DNA from: Tenacibaculum sp. SZ-18
GTDB taxonomy: Bacteria > Bacteroidota > Bacteroidia > Flavobacteriales > Flavobacteriaceae
Direction of reading: 5' to 3'
NCBI RefSeq assembly: GCF_002813915.1
Contig: NZ_CP019335.1
Location: forward strand, 254,888-318,887
DNA length: 64,000 nucleotides
Each line of letters starts with the position of its first letter. Within the stretch, counting starts at the first letter, position 1. The position numbers were made by a program, and so were the translations under genes. The notes beneath the pieces are model-generated. The model searched no databases and was not told where the DNA came from. It worked only from the letters and a program-made list of their open reading frames with translations. Positions 52,794-62,108 of this stretch are shown here, one piece after another.

Positions 52794-55700
52794 ATGAAAT
52801 TAAAATTACTTTATTTATTATTTTTTGTAACCAGTGTAAGTTATGCGCAAATTCCTACTAATGGGATAATAGCGCAATATGACTTAGACAATGGTTCTCT
52901 CGTAGATGCGGCTAATGGAGCTAATTTTACTCAAACGGGAAGTTCCCTTACACAAGTAAACGATCGTTTTTTGTCGTCAAACTTGGCAGTAAGTTTGAAC
53001 GGAGATTATTTAACTAGGGCAAATATTAATTACCCGAATGTTGCTACACAACAAGATGTAGCATCTATAAGTTTTTGGATAAGAACTTCCACTGATGATG
53101 CTAACATTAGAACTATTATTGATGATACCAGCGGTAGGAGTTCACAAACAGATACTCAATGGGAAGGAGTTTATGTTTACTTAAGAGATGGAAATATTGG
53201 TGCTACATTACGTACAGGTTTTCAAGGAAATGCTAGTACAACATACAGAGGAGCAGGAAAGGTAAGTAATACCAAAGTTAGTGATGGTAATTGGCATCAT
53301 GTTGTAGTGGCATATTATTACACATCAAGTTTTACAGGAGCATCTGATATATATTCTTTTCGCGTAAAATTATATGTTGATGGCGTTCATCAAGGTGATG
53401 GAACAGGTTCTGGAAGCATTAGTTTAGGATCAGGTACTTCATTTAGACCTTATGATACAAATGCTTCAATAAGGTTTGGAAAAAATGCGAGTTCAGGTTT
53501 TACAACTACAGAGACATATTTGGATGAAATTGATGAAGTTAATATTTACGGAAGAGTTTTAACAGAACAGGAAATCACGCAAATAGCTACAAGAAATAAT
53601 TTCTGTTTCCCTCCACTTCCAAGTACAATTACAGAAAGTGATATTACTCAAAATAGCTTTAATGTTGCTTGGACAGAAGATGGGACTTTTGATTTAGCTT
53701 ATGTACCAACTGGAACTCCATTTAGTAGTGCTACAATACAAAGTAATATTAATTATACTTCTGGAAATAAAGTTGCAGTAACAGGACTTCAACCTTCTAC
53801 AATATATAAAGTGTATTTAAGAAAAGATTGTGGTGGTAGTTCAAAGTCAAATTGGTCACTAGAAAAAGAGGTTCGTACAAATGGTCGATTATATGTAAAT
53901 GTTAACGCAACTGGAAATAATGATGGGACTTCATGGACAAATGCTTATATAGATTTGCAAAGTGCGCTTGCCGTTGCGGTTGACAGTCAGGAAATTTGGA
54001 TTGCAAAAGGAACTTACAAAGCAGATGCTTCAGATCCTACAGTTTCTTTTGAAGTTACCAAAAATGGCATGAAACTTTATGGAGGTTTTTCTGGTACAGA
54101 GAGCGATATATTACAAAGAAATATTGCCAGTAACCAAACAATATTATCTGGAGATTTAAATGGAGATGATACAGGTGTAGATTATTCAGGGGTGAATAGA
54201 ACAGATAACACGAACAATATTATAAAATTAACAGCAAATAATATTTATTTTGATGGGTTGATTATTTCAGATGGTCATAGTACAACATCAGGATCACATT
54301 CTGCAGCTATTCGTTTAATGTCAAATAATTTAAACGGATTTACAATGGTAGATTGTACTGTTAAAAATAATGTGGCAGATTTAGCAGCATTTACTTATTT
54401 AAGAAATGAAACAGCATTTTCTAGTTCATCTAATATGAAGTTAGTGGTGAAGAATTCAATAATAGAAAATAATTTATCACGATATGGAACAATTTATGTG
54501 AATGATGCTAGAGTAAATAATCGAGTTAGTACTATTGAAGTAGTAAATACACTTTTCAAAGATAATGAGGCTAAAGACAGAGGTACTTCAAAAGGATATT
54601 TCGGAAGTGTTGCTTGGATACGTTCAAGAGCTACAAGTGCAGGAAGTGCTACATTAGCATCAAAGTTTATTAACTGTTCATTTGTTAATAATAAAGATTT
54701 AGGTACAGCAACAAACGTAAACAACTTTAATAGATCTCCATTAGTACTTGAAAAAAACAGTAATGTATTTATTTCAGAGGTAACAAATTCTATTTTCTGG
54801 GGAAATGAAGCAACGGGAGGAATAGCATCTAGAGCAATTTCTAGTGGTACTGTTTCAGACTACGGTACCCTTAGTGTATATAACAGTATTGCTAATGATG
54901 ATTTTACAAATTTAGCATCTGCAGATAAAACAAACACAAGTAATAATGATCCATTATTTACTGATGCTGCAAATAACGACTTTACATTACAAGCAACATC
55001 TCCAGCAATAGATTCGGGTGACAATTCAAAATTACCATTAAATACGTTAACAGATTTATTAGGTAATGTTAGAATTTTTAACACTACTGTTGATTTGGGA
55101 GTGTATGAATTAGGAGCAGGAACGCCAGGTGTATTTACGTTGTCTAAGAATGCAACTAATGGTTCTGTTACTAACGATCCAAATGGATCTTCATTTGTTC
55201 AGGCTACTGTTGTAGAATTGACTGCAGTTCCAGATGCTGGTTATGTTTTTAGTGAGTGGACTGGAGATGTTACAGGTACTTCGAATCCTGTAAATGTAAC
55301 TATGGACGCTAATAAAAGCGTTACGGCAGTTTTCGTAAAAACGCCGAAAGTTTTAACAATTACATCAACTAATGGTTCTGTTGCTACAAACCCAAACCCA
55401 ACTAATGGAGCTTATGATGATGGAACATCGGTAACATTAACAGCTACGCCTGATGCAGGATATCAGTTTGATAGTTGGAGCGGAGATGCAACGGGAGCTA
55501 CAAATCCGTTAACCATTACAATGGATTCTGATAAGAATATTACAGCAACTTTTGTTGAAAAACCAATCTTTGTTGATGTAAATGCAACCGGAAATAATGA
55601 TGGTACTTCTTGGGCAGATGCATATACAGATTTACAAACAGCAATGAACGCTGGAGCGAATTCAAAAGAAGTTTGGGTGGCAAAAGGAACTTATAAACCT

Positions 55701-58133
55701 ACAGGAAGTGGACGAAATGCAACTTTTACTGTTGGCCTTTTAGGTGAAGTATATGGAGGTTTTGCAGGAACTGAAACTAAATTATCTGAAAGAGATATGA
55801 ATTTAATTCATACTACAAATGCTACAATTTTATCAGGTGATTTAAATGGAGATGATAATGCTAATTTAATTCCTGCCGAAGCTACAAGACAAGATAATGC
55901 TTACCATGTTCTTACAGTTAAAAGATTAGGAGGAGGAAATTTAGGTTTTTTAGATGGATTTATAATTCAAGATGGTAATGCTAATGGAAGTTTAAGTAAC
56001 AGTTGTAGTACTTCTAAACCTAGTCAATATGATCATAGAGGTGGTGCTGGAATTAATGCTCATACTGGAAATGTAAGTGAGCAAGTGAGGTTAGTATTAA
56101 AAAATAGTATTGTTAGAAATAATACTGCTACAAATTATGCGGTTTTTAATAGATTTAATCCTTGTGGAGCTTCGGGTACTCAAGTGCATATGGATTTTGA
56201 GAGCTGTATTATAAAAAATAATTACTCGAGTAATACGGCTAATATCGCTTTTTCTGGAAGTCAACAGTATAGTATCAGAGCGTTTGGTAAAATAACAAAC
56301 TCTCTAATTGCAGAAAATACTACGGGAGCTGCAGATGAACCTTCTGCATTATTTATCAAAAGTAGTGGAACAACAGGAAGTACTCCAGCGTCAGATGTTA
56401 CTGTAACGAATACAACCATAGCAAACAATAGTTCTACTAATAATATGGCTGTTGAAATTGACTTAAAGTCAGCTAGTTCTTACCCAGTAAGATTCTATAA
56501 TTCTATTTTATATAATAATGGAGGTACATCTTCTATAGCGGTTTTAGGAACTAATGGAGCTTCTGCTACTTTTGCTAATAATATTGTTCAAGGTGGTCAT
56601 TATAGTCAAACAGATGCTGATCCTTTATTAAGAAGTGATTATAGATTACTGACTGGTTCACCAGCTTTGGATTCAGGAGACAATACTAAAGTACCAGGAG
56701 CATTAACAAAAGATCTTGGAGGACAAGATAGAATTCAAAATACAACAGTAGATTTGGGAGCATACGAAGGTGTAAATCAAACATTAACTTTCGCGCTAAC
56801 TATTAATACAACTAATGGATCAGTTAGTACAAATCCGAATCCTACAAATGGAACCTATGATGATGGTACTTCTGTAACGTTAACCGCAACACCAGATGCA
56901 GGTTATGAGTTTGTAGAATGGAGTGGAGATGCTTCAGGAACAACAAATCCGTTGATAATCACAATGGATGCTGATAAAACTATTACAGCTACTTTTGCAC
57001 CAATTCAAAGAACATTAACTGTAAACGCTACAAATGGTGCAGTAACTACAGATCCGAATCCAACAAACGGTACTTACGATGATGGTACTTCTGTAACGTT
57101 AACTGCAACACCAGATGCAGGTTATGAGTTTGTAGAATGGAGTGGAGATGCTTCAGGAACAACAAATCCGTTGATAATTACAATGGATGCTGATAAAACT
57201 ATTACAGCTACCTTTGCACCAATTCAAAGAACATTAACTGTAAACGCTACAAATGGTGCAGTAACTACAAATCCGAATCCAACAAACGGAACTTACGATG
57301 ATGGTACTTCTGTAACGTTAACTGCAACACCAGATGCAGGTTATGAGTTTGTAGAATGGAGTGGAGATGCTTCAGGAACAACAAATCCGTTGATAATTAC
57401 AATGGATGCTGATAAAACTATTACAGCTACTTTTGCACCAATTCAAAGAACATTAACTGTAAACGCTACAAATGGTATAGTAACTACGAATCCGAATCCA
57501 ACAAACGGAACTTACGACGATGGTACTTCGGTAACGTTAACTGCAACACCAGATGCAGGTTATGAGTTTGTAGAATGGAGTGGAGATGCTTCAGGAACAA
57601 CAAATCCGTTGATAATCACTATGGATGCTGATAAAACTATTACAGCTACGTTTGCACCAATTCAGAGAACATTAACTATTACTGCAATTGATGGAAGTGT
57701 AACCACAAGTCCGAATCCAGTTAATGGTACATATGATCAAGGAACTGTTGTTACTTTAACGGCTGTTCCAGATTCAGGGTTTTCATTTGATGCATGGAGT
57801 GGAGATGCTACAGGAACAACTACACAGGTAACTATTACAATGGATTCAGATAAAAATGTTACGGCTACATTCTCTGCAACCCTGGGAGTGAATGAGGATA
57901 AATTTAAGGTTCCATTTAAATTATATCCAAATCCAGTAACAGATGTTTTACGAATAGAATCTCAGGAAGTAGTACATAAAGTTAAAATTTACAATACTTT
58001 AGGGAAAGAAGTATTATTCAAGAATTCATTTGATGAAGAGACAATAAATGTATCTAACTTATCACAAGGAATTTATTTTATGATTATTGAAACTGAAACA
58101 GGTAAAGGAGTTCGAAGATTCATTAAGATGTAA
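52794..58133 (+). CDS. Giant surface protein: LamG, FN3, two beta-helix domains, Big repeats, T9SS signal
   Basis: A 1779-residue exported protein; the ATG at 52794 gives a signal peptide ending YAQ. Order: LamG/laminin-G-like domain (about 20-270: ISFWIRTSTDD, WHHVVVAYYY, LDEIDEVNIYGRVL); a fibronectin-III-like domain (about 275-360); beta-helix 1 (about 365-775) with GTSWTNAYIDLQSAL and ILSGDLNGDD; two InlB-type repeats (about 782-920); beta-helix 2 (about 925-1325) with the same motifs; five more InlB-type repeats (about 1330-1695), three of them near-identical; and a C-terminal T9SS sorting domain (KLYPNPVTDVLRIES to RRFIKM). The two helix domains are internal duplicates. It probably acts as a cell-surface adhesin or glycan-binding protein. 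Confidence 0.9.
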   Translation: MKLKLLYLLFFVTSVSYAQIPTNGIIAQYDLDNGSLVDAANGANFTQTGSSLTQVNDRFLSSNLAVSLNGDYLTRANINYPNVATQQDVASISFWIRTSTDDANIRTIIDDTSGRSSQTDTQWEGVYVYLRDGNIGATLRTGFQGNASTTYRGAGKVSNTKVSDGNWHHVVVAYYYTSSFTGASDIYSFRVKLYVDGVHQGDGTGSGSISLGSGTSFRPYDTNASIRFGKNASSGFTTTETYLDEIDEVNIYGRVLTEQEITQIATRNNFCFPPLPSTITESDITQNSFNVAWTEDGTFDLAYVPTGTPFSSATIQSNINYTSGNKVAVTGLQPSTIYKVYLRKDCGGSSKSNWSLEKEVRTNGRLYVNVNATGNNDGTSWTNAYIDLQSALAVAVDSQEIWIAKGTYKADASDPTVSFEVTKNGMKLYGGFSGTESDILQRNIASNQTILSGDLNGDDTGVDYSGVNRTDNTNNIIKLTANNIYFDGLIISDGHSTTSGSHSAAIRLMSNNLNGFTMVDCTVKNNVADLAAFTYLRNETAFSSSSNMKLVVKNSIIENNLSRYGTIYVNDARVNNRVSTIEVVNTLFKDNEAKDRGTSKGYFGSVAWIRSRATSAGSATLASKFINCSFVNNKDLGTATNVNNFNRSPLVLEKNSNVFISEVTNSIFWGNEATGGIASRAISSGTVSDYGTLSVYNSIANDDFTNLASADKTNTSNNDPLFTDAANNDFTLQATSPAIDSGDNSKLPLNTLTDLLGNVRIFNTTVDLGVYELGAGTPGVFTLSKNATNGSVTNDPNGSSFVQATVVELTAVPDAGYVFSEWTGDVTGTSNPVNVTMDANKSVTAVFVKTPKVLTITSTNGSVATNPNPTNGAYDDGTSVTLTATPDAGYQFDSWSGDATGATNPLTITMDSDKNITATFVEKPIFVDVNATGNNDGTSWADAYTDLQTAMNAGANSKEVWVAKGTYKPTGSGRNATFTVGLLGEVYGGFAGTETKLSERDMNLIHTTNATILSGDLNGDDNANLIPAEATRQDNAYHVLTVKRLGGGNLGFLDGFIIQDGNANGSLSNSCSTSKPSQYDHRGGAGINAHTGNVSEQVRLVLKNSIVRNNTATNYAVFNRFNPCGASGTQVHMDFESCIIKNNYSSNTANIAFSGSQQYSIRAFGKITNSLIAENTTGAADEPSALFIKSSGTTGSTPASDVTVTNTTIANNSSTNNMAVEIDLKSASSYPVRFYNSILYNNGGTSSIAVLGTNGASATFANNIVQGGHYSQTDADPLLRSDYRLLTGSPALDSGDNTKVPGALTKDLGGQDRIQNTTVDLGAYEGVNQTLTFALTINTTNGSVSTNPNPTNGTYDDGTSVTLTATPDAGYEFVEWSGDASGTTNPLIITMDADKTITATFAPIQRTLTVNATNGAVTTDPNPTNGTYDDGTSVTLTATPDAGYEFVEWSGDASGTTNPLIITMDADKTITATFAPIQRTLTVNATNGAVTTNPNPTNGTYDDGTSVTLTATPDAGYEFVEWSGDASGTTNPLIITMDADKTITATFAPIQRTLTVNATNGIVTTNPNPTNGTYDDGTSVTLTATPDAGYEFVEWSGDASGTTNPLIITMDADKTITATFAPIQRTLTITAIDGSVTTSPNPVNGTYDQGTVVTLTAVPDSGFSFDAWSGDATGTTTQVTITMDSDKNVTATFSATLGVNEDKFKVPFKLYPNPVTDVLRIESQEVVHKVKIYNTLGKEVLFKNSFDEETINVSNLSQGIYFMIIETETGKGVRRFIKM
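56783..57658 (+). repeat. Four tandem 219-bp repeats within the beta-helix gene
   Basis: The segment from aattcaaagaacattaac recurs at 57002, 57221, 57440 and 57659, always 219 bp (73 codons) apart. The three units between are almost identical at DNA level, the preceding one from about 56783 is nearly so, and the following one from 57659 has diverged. Each encodes one InlB-like repeat ending WSGDASGTTNPLIITMDADK. Near-identity including silent sites points to recent amplification or gene conversion. Confidence 0.9.
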
Positions 58134-58235
58134 TTTACAATACATGAAAAGGAGTAAAGATAATTACAGGTTCGAAATGACTTTAGTAATCATTTACGTC
58201 GTCATTTTTTACCTAATAGCTTTGCTGTAACCACA

Positions 58236-58266
58236 AAGCCCTTCTAAACCCAGAAGGGCTTTTTTC
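58236..58266 (+). terminator. Terminator after the large beta-helix gene
   Basis: A perfect 10-bp stem, AAGCCCTTCT (58236-58245) and AGAAGGGCTT (58252-58261), with loop AAACCC, then a T run. Confidence 0.9.
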
Positions 58267-58275
58267 TTTTTAATT

Positions 58276-58345
58276 ACTGTTTATTAAGAAATAGGAACAG
58301 TTCATTAATTTTTTAATTTATAGTTTTTATTTAATTGTAAATTTG
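58276..58345 (+). promoter_or_regulatory. Class II LytTR promoter of the third kinase operon
   Basis: ACTGTTTATTAA (58276-58287) and ACAGTTCATTAA (58297-58308) are direct repeats 21 bp apart (10 of 12 identical), resembling the LytTR consensus with its GTT core. An exact -7 element TAAATTTG lies at 58338-58345, 38 bp after the G of the second GTT core. Transcription should start near 58352, after the first possible TTG codon, so it also decides the translation start. Confidence 0.72.
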
Positions 58346-58363
58346 AAATACAATTGTAATATT

Positions 58364-61267
58364 TTGAAAAAGTCCTTATTTCATATTTACTTGCTATTTA
58401 TATTCTTGGATGTTTATGCTCAAGAACCAATTGCAATTCATATTTCTGATAAAGATGGATTTCCAGATAATGAGGTGTATGATTTATTACAAGATAAAAA
58501 AGGGAATATCTGGATAGCAGCGAATAAAGGACTTTTTAAATTTGATGGTAAAACTTTCACACAGCTTACGCATCCTAAAAAACAAGGACGATCTTTTTTT
58601 AACTTAACATTAGATCCAAAAGGAAGGGTTTGGTGTAACAATTTAGCAGGTCAATTTTTCTATGTTGAGGATAATAAATTGCAACTCTTTGGAAACTATC
58701 AAAATATTATCAAAGGAGCTTATACAGATTTTGTTTTTCTAAAGGATAAATTAGCTTTCAAAATTTACACTAAACCAATACCAACCACTTTTGTTATTGA
58801 TTTAAAAACGAAAGAAAAGAAAACTATACCTATAAATGTGAGAGGGACTACAATGGGCTTAGTATTTGACGATAAACTACTTTATATTTCTGAAAAATTT
58901 AAAATTAAATCATATAACTTAAGTACAACAAGCGATAGTTTGATTAGTAGTAAGATTAATGATAATCGTATCACTTTTTCAAATCTCTATAGATTAAAAA
59001 ATAAACTTTGGATAATAAGGAGTGATGAGCAACATCTAAATACTCAAGTGTATAAATTTGAGAAGGATTTACAAAAACTTGCTATTCCTCAAGAAATAAA
59101 TACTCATAGAGTTGAAGGACTATTTGAAAGTGACTGTAATTATTACTTTTCAACTTCTAACGGCTTGTATATATGTAATGAAGAGAATAATTCACTAGAA
59201 ATAAAAGATCACTATCTAAAGGGTGTTTTCGTAACTAAGTCATTAATAGATGTTAATAATAATTTATGGATAGCTACATTAGATAATAGTATTTACATAA
59301 TTCCAAATGAACAATTAAAAAGACTTTCAGAAATTAGTGATGTTTCTGTTTTAGAAAAGAAGAATGATACTTTATGTTACATTGGTACAAGCTCAGGTTC
59401 ACTTCTAGAGTACAATAAATTGTCTAATTCTATTCAAAAAAACACCTTTTCTGATGGTTTCTATATAAGAAGTCTCTCTTATAATAGAAAAGCAAAAAGA
59501 TTACTTTATGCATCTGACAATAGCCTTTTTACACTAGATAATTATAGAAAAAAAGAAAACATAGAAATAGAAAATACTTCGGGAATTAAAAATACCAGTG
59601 TAATAAATGATTCTACCTACATTATTAGTGCTGCCAATGGAGTGTATGTTACTCAAGGAATAAATTATAAAAATCGAATTACTTTTAAAAGGGCTTACAC
59701 ATGTTTAAGCGCAAAGTTTTCCGATATGATTTATGTGAGTGATGTGGATGGTTTGCACGCATATTCAAAAGATTTGAGTAATAAAAAGGAGATTAAAATT
59801 GACGATAATTCCATTTATACATTTAAAATGGCAGAGTCTGCTAATGGAATTGTTTGGGTCTCAACTTATGATAATGGAGTTTACGGAATTAAGAATGATG
59901 TTGTTGTAAAAAAGATTAACGAAGACAACGGTCTTGCTTCCAATTATGTAAATACAATTAGTGCATATGGAAATGATTTGTGGATTGCTACTGAAAAAGG
60001 AGTACAGCGATATGATATTAAAAATGGTATTTTTAAAATACTAACAAAACAAGATGGTATTAATTCTTATGCAATTAAACATCTTGAAGTGTTGGAAAAT
60101 GATGTGATTTTCTCATCTAATATAGGTTTGTATAGTTTTAATAAGCACAGTATTTTTAAAGAACGTGAACTACAAAAACCGTACGTCAGATCGGTTAAGA
60201 TCCGAGAGAAGGATACTTTAGTTCAATCTAATTATATATTACCTCAGGAGTTTAGTAATATCCAATTTAACTTTAATATTAAGGGTTTTCATTCCAATCA
60301 ATCCATTATTTACCAATATTTCTTAGAGGGTTTGGACAGCGATTGGAAAACACTTACAAGAGGATCAGATTATTTAAATTACAATAGTCTACCGGAAGGT
60401 AATTTTAAATTAAGATATAGAATTATAGATGAAAGTAAAAATATAAGTAGAGAAGGAGATAGCATAAATATTCAAATAACTCTTCCAATTTACAAAACAG
60501 AATGGTTCAGGATAGTTTCATTTACTTTTATCATATTACTTGTGATTTTATACTATAAGCGTATTACCAAAAGATTAGAAGCTGCCCAAAGAATAAAATT
60601 GGAGAAAGCAGAGATGAATCGTGATTTGATATTTTCTCAGTTAGAGAATTTGCGCTCTCAAATGAATCCTCATTTTATTTTTAATGCTCTAAATTCAATT
60701 CAAGATTATATTATAATAAATGAGAAAAAATTAGCTAGAGAATATCTAGTTAGGTTTGCAAGACTTATTCGTTTGTATTTAGATCAAAGCAGGAAAAAAG
60801 AAATTTTGCTTGAAGATGAATTAAGTACCCTTAAATTATATTTAGAACTTGAACAAGAACGATTTGAAAATGGATTTGATTACGAGGTTAATGTAGATGA
60901 CAATTTAGAATTGAGTAGTATTTATATTCCTTCATTATTCATTCAACCTTATGTAGAAAATGCACTCAAACATGGCTTGCTGCACAAAACTGAAGATAAG
61001 AAATTAGAAGTTTCATTTACAAAGGATTATGAAACGAAAAGTTTAAAATGTATTATTTTAGATAATGGAATAGGAAGAAAGGCAGCGTCGAAAATAAAAG
61101 AGAAAAGACAAAAAGGTCATGTTTCCTTTGCTACATCTGCAAATCAAAAGAGAGTTAAACTATTGAATACTGCGATGAGTAAAAATATCCAAGTAAAGAT
61201 ACTTGATCTCTACGATAAAGATGGAAATTCAATTGGCACTAAAGTTATCATAAAATTACCCCTATGA
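58364..61267 (+). CDS. Propeller/Y_Y_Y sensor histidine kinase (LytS type), copy 2
   Basis: A 967-residue paralogue of the kinase at 44904. TTG at 58364 is the preferred start: it gives a normal signal peptide (KKSLFHIYLLFIFLDVYAQ), and an in-frame TTG at 58343 falls inside the -7 promoter element. Propeller repeats (EPIAIHISDKDGFPDNEVYD, GNIWIAANKGLFKF, NGLASNYVNTISAYGNDLWIA) are followed by a Y_Y_Y domain, a membrane span (about 711-730), a coiled coil and a His_kinase domain with His770 in NPHFIFNALNSIQDYI, FIQPYVENALKHGLLH and LDNGIGR. It overlaps the regulator gene by 4 bases (ATGA). A class II operator upstream suggests autoregulation. Confidence 0.92.
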   Translation: MKKSLFHIYLLFIFLDVYAQEPIAIHISDKDGFPDNEVYDLLQDKKGNIWIAANKGLFKFDGKTFTQLTHPKKQGRSFFNLTLDPKGRVWCNNLAGQFFYVEDNKLQLFGNYQNIIKGAYTDFVFLKDKLAFKIYTKPIPTTFVIDLKTKEKKTIPINVRGTTMGLVFDDKLLYISEKFKIKSYNLSTTSDSLISSKINDNRITFSNLYRLKNKLWIIRSDEQHLNTQVYKFEKDLQKLAIPQEINTHRVEGLFESDCNYYFSTSNGLYICNEENNSLEIKDHYLKGVFVTKSLIDVNNNLWIATLDNSIYIIPNEQLKRLSEISDVSVLEKKNDTLCYIGTSSGSLLEYNKLSNSIQKNTFSDGFYIRSLSYNRKAKRLLYASDNSLFTLDNYRKKENIEIENTSGIKNTSVINDSTYIISAANGVYVTQGINYKNRITFKRAYTCLSAKFSDMIYVSDVDGLHAYSKDLSNKKEIKIDDNSIYTFKMAESANGIVWVSTYDNGVYGIKNDVVVKKINEDNGLASNYVNTISAYGNDLWIATEKGVQRYDIKNGIFKILTKQDGINSYAIKHLEVLENDVIFSSNIGLYSFNKHSIFKERELQKPYVRSVKIREKDTLVQSNYILPQEFSNIQFNFNIKGFHSNQSIIYQYFLEGLDSDWKTLTRGSDYLNYNSLPEGNFKLRYRIIDESKNISREGDSINIQITLPIYKTEWFRIVSFTFIILLVILYYKRITKRLEAAQRIKLEKAEMNRDLIFSQLENLRSQMNPHFIFNALNSIQDYIIINEKKLAREYLVRFARLIRLYLDQSRKKEILLEDELSTLKLYLELEQERFENGFDYEVNVDDNLELSSIYIPSLFIQPYVENALKHGLLHKTEDKKLEVSFTKDYETKSLKCIILDNGIGRKAASKIKEKRQKGHVSFATSANQKRVKLLNTAMSKNIQVKILDLYDKDGNSIGTKVIIKLPL

Positions 61268-62019
61268 AAGTTATTATAATAGACGATGAAAATAGATCAA
61301 GACGTGTACTAAAATCAATACTAGAAGATAGTTGTCAAGAGGTTAGTATAATTTTAGAGGCACCTAATCTAGTAGAAGGTGTTCAACTTATCAAGGAAGA
61401 AAAACCTAACATTGTATTTCTTGATGTGGAAATGCCAAAACATTCTGGGTTAGAAATTCTGGATTTTTTCGGAAATGATCTCATAGATTTCCAAATTATA
61501 TTCACAACTGCTTATGAACAATATGCGGTGGAAGCTTTCAAACTTTCCGCAATTGATTATGTACTAAAACCAATTGATGAGAAAGAATTAATTAAAGCGA
61601 TAGATAGAGCTAAACAAGTAATTAATGATAAACAAATTAAAAGTAAATTAGAGAATCTTGAAAAAGCATTACATCAATTGTCTTTGAATAAAATAGCTCT
61701 AGAGGTACCAAAAGGAATTATTTTTGTTTCCCATGAAGATATAATTTACTTCGAAGCCGATGGAGTGTACACCAAAGTTCATTTAGAAAATGGTAAAACT
61801 GAATTAATCTGTAGAACGTTAAAACACTTTACTGAGCAGTTAGTGAATCAACCTTTATTTTATAAACCTCACAGGTCCTATCTTATAAATCTGAAATTCA
61901 TGAAGGAATTAGTTAAAAAAGATGGTTTCCACATAGTAATGAAAAATCTTAGTACTATTCCCATAGCAAGAGATAGAAAAGATGAGTTTATTCAAATGGT
62001 GAATAGAGTGTTTAACTAA
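61264..62019 (+). CDS. LytTR response regulator 3
   Basis: A 251-residue regulator. Receiver: IIDDENRSRRVL, Asp54 in FLDVEMPKHSG, TTAYEQYAVEAF, YVLKPID. The LytTR domain has IIYFEADGVYTKVHLENG and FYKPHRSYLINLKFMKELVKK, ending PIARDRKDEF. The DNA-recognition part differs from regulators 1 and 2 at several positions (LKFMKELVKKDGFHIVMKN against LTYLREYVKKDGGYIVMEN), in line with a different operator class upstream of its operon and of the next gene. It is translationally coupled to the kinase. Confidence 0.93.
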   Translation: MKVIIIDDENRSRRVLKSILEDSCQEVSIILEAPNLVEGVQLIKEEKPNIVFLDVEMPKHSGLEILDFFGNDLIDFQIIFTTAYEQYAVEAFKLSAIDYVLKPIDEKELIKAIDRAKQVINDKQIKSKLENLEKALHQLSLNKIALEVPKGIIFVSHEDIIYFEADGVYTKVHLENGKTELICRTLKHFTEQLVNQPLFYKPHRSYLINLKFMKELVKKDGFHIVMKNLSTIPIARDRKDEFIQMVNRVFN

Positions 62020-62021
62020 TT

Positions 62022-62091
62022 ACATTTCACATACAAAACCTAACAGTTCACTAAATAAAAAAATAATCAACAGCTTAATGTAACACCTTTG
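62022..62091 (+). promoter_or_regulatory. Class II LytTR promoter of the second beta-helix gene
   Basis: ACATTTCACATA (62022-62033) and ACAGTTCACTAA (62043-62054) are direct repeats 21 bp apart (9 of 12 identical). CACCTTTG at 62084-62091 is a -7 element with one mismatch to TAnnTTTG, 38 bp after the G of the second GTT core, exactly the spacing in the promoter of the third kinase operon. The second half-site differs from its 58297 counterpart at one base of twelve. Confidence 0.72.
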
Positions 62092-62108
62092 TTTTCATAA
62101 TATAAAAA

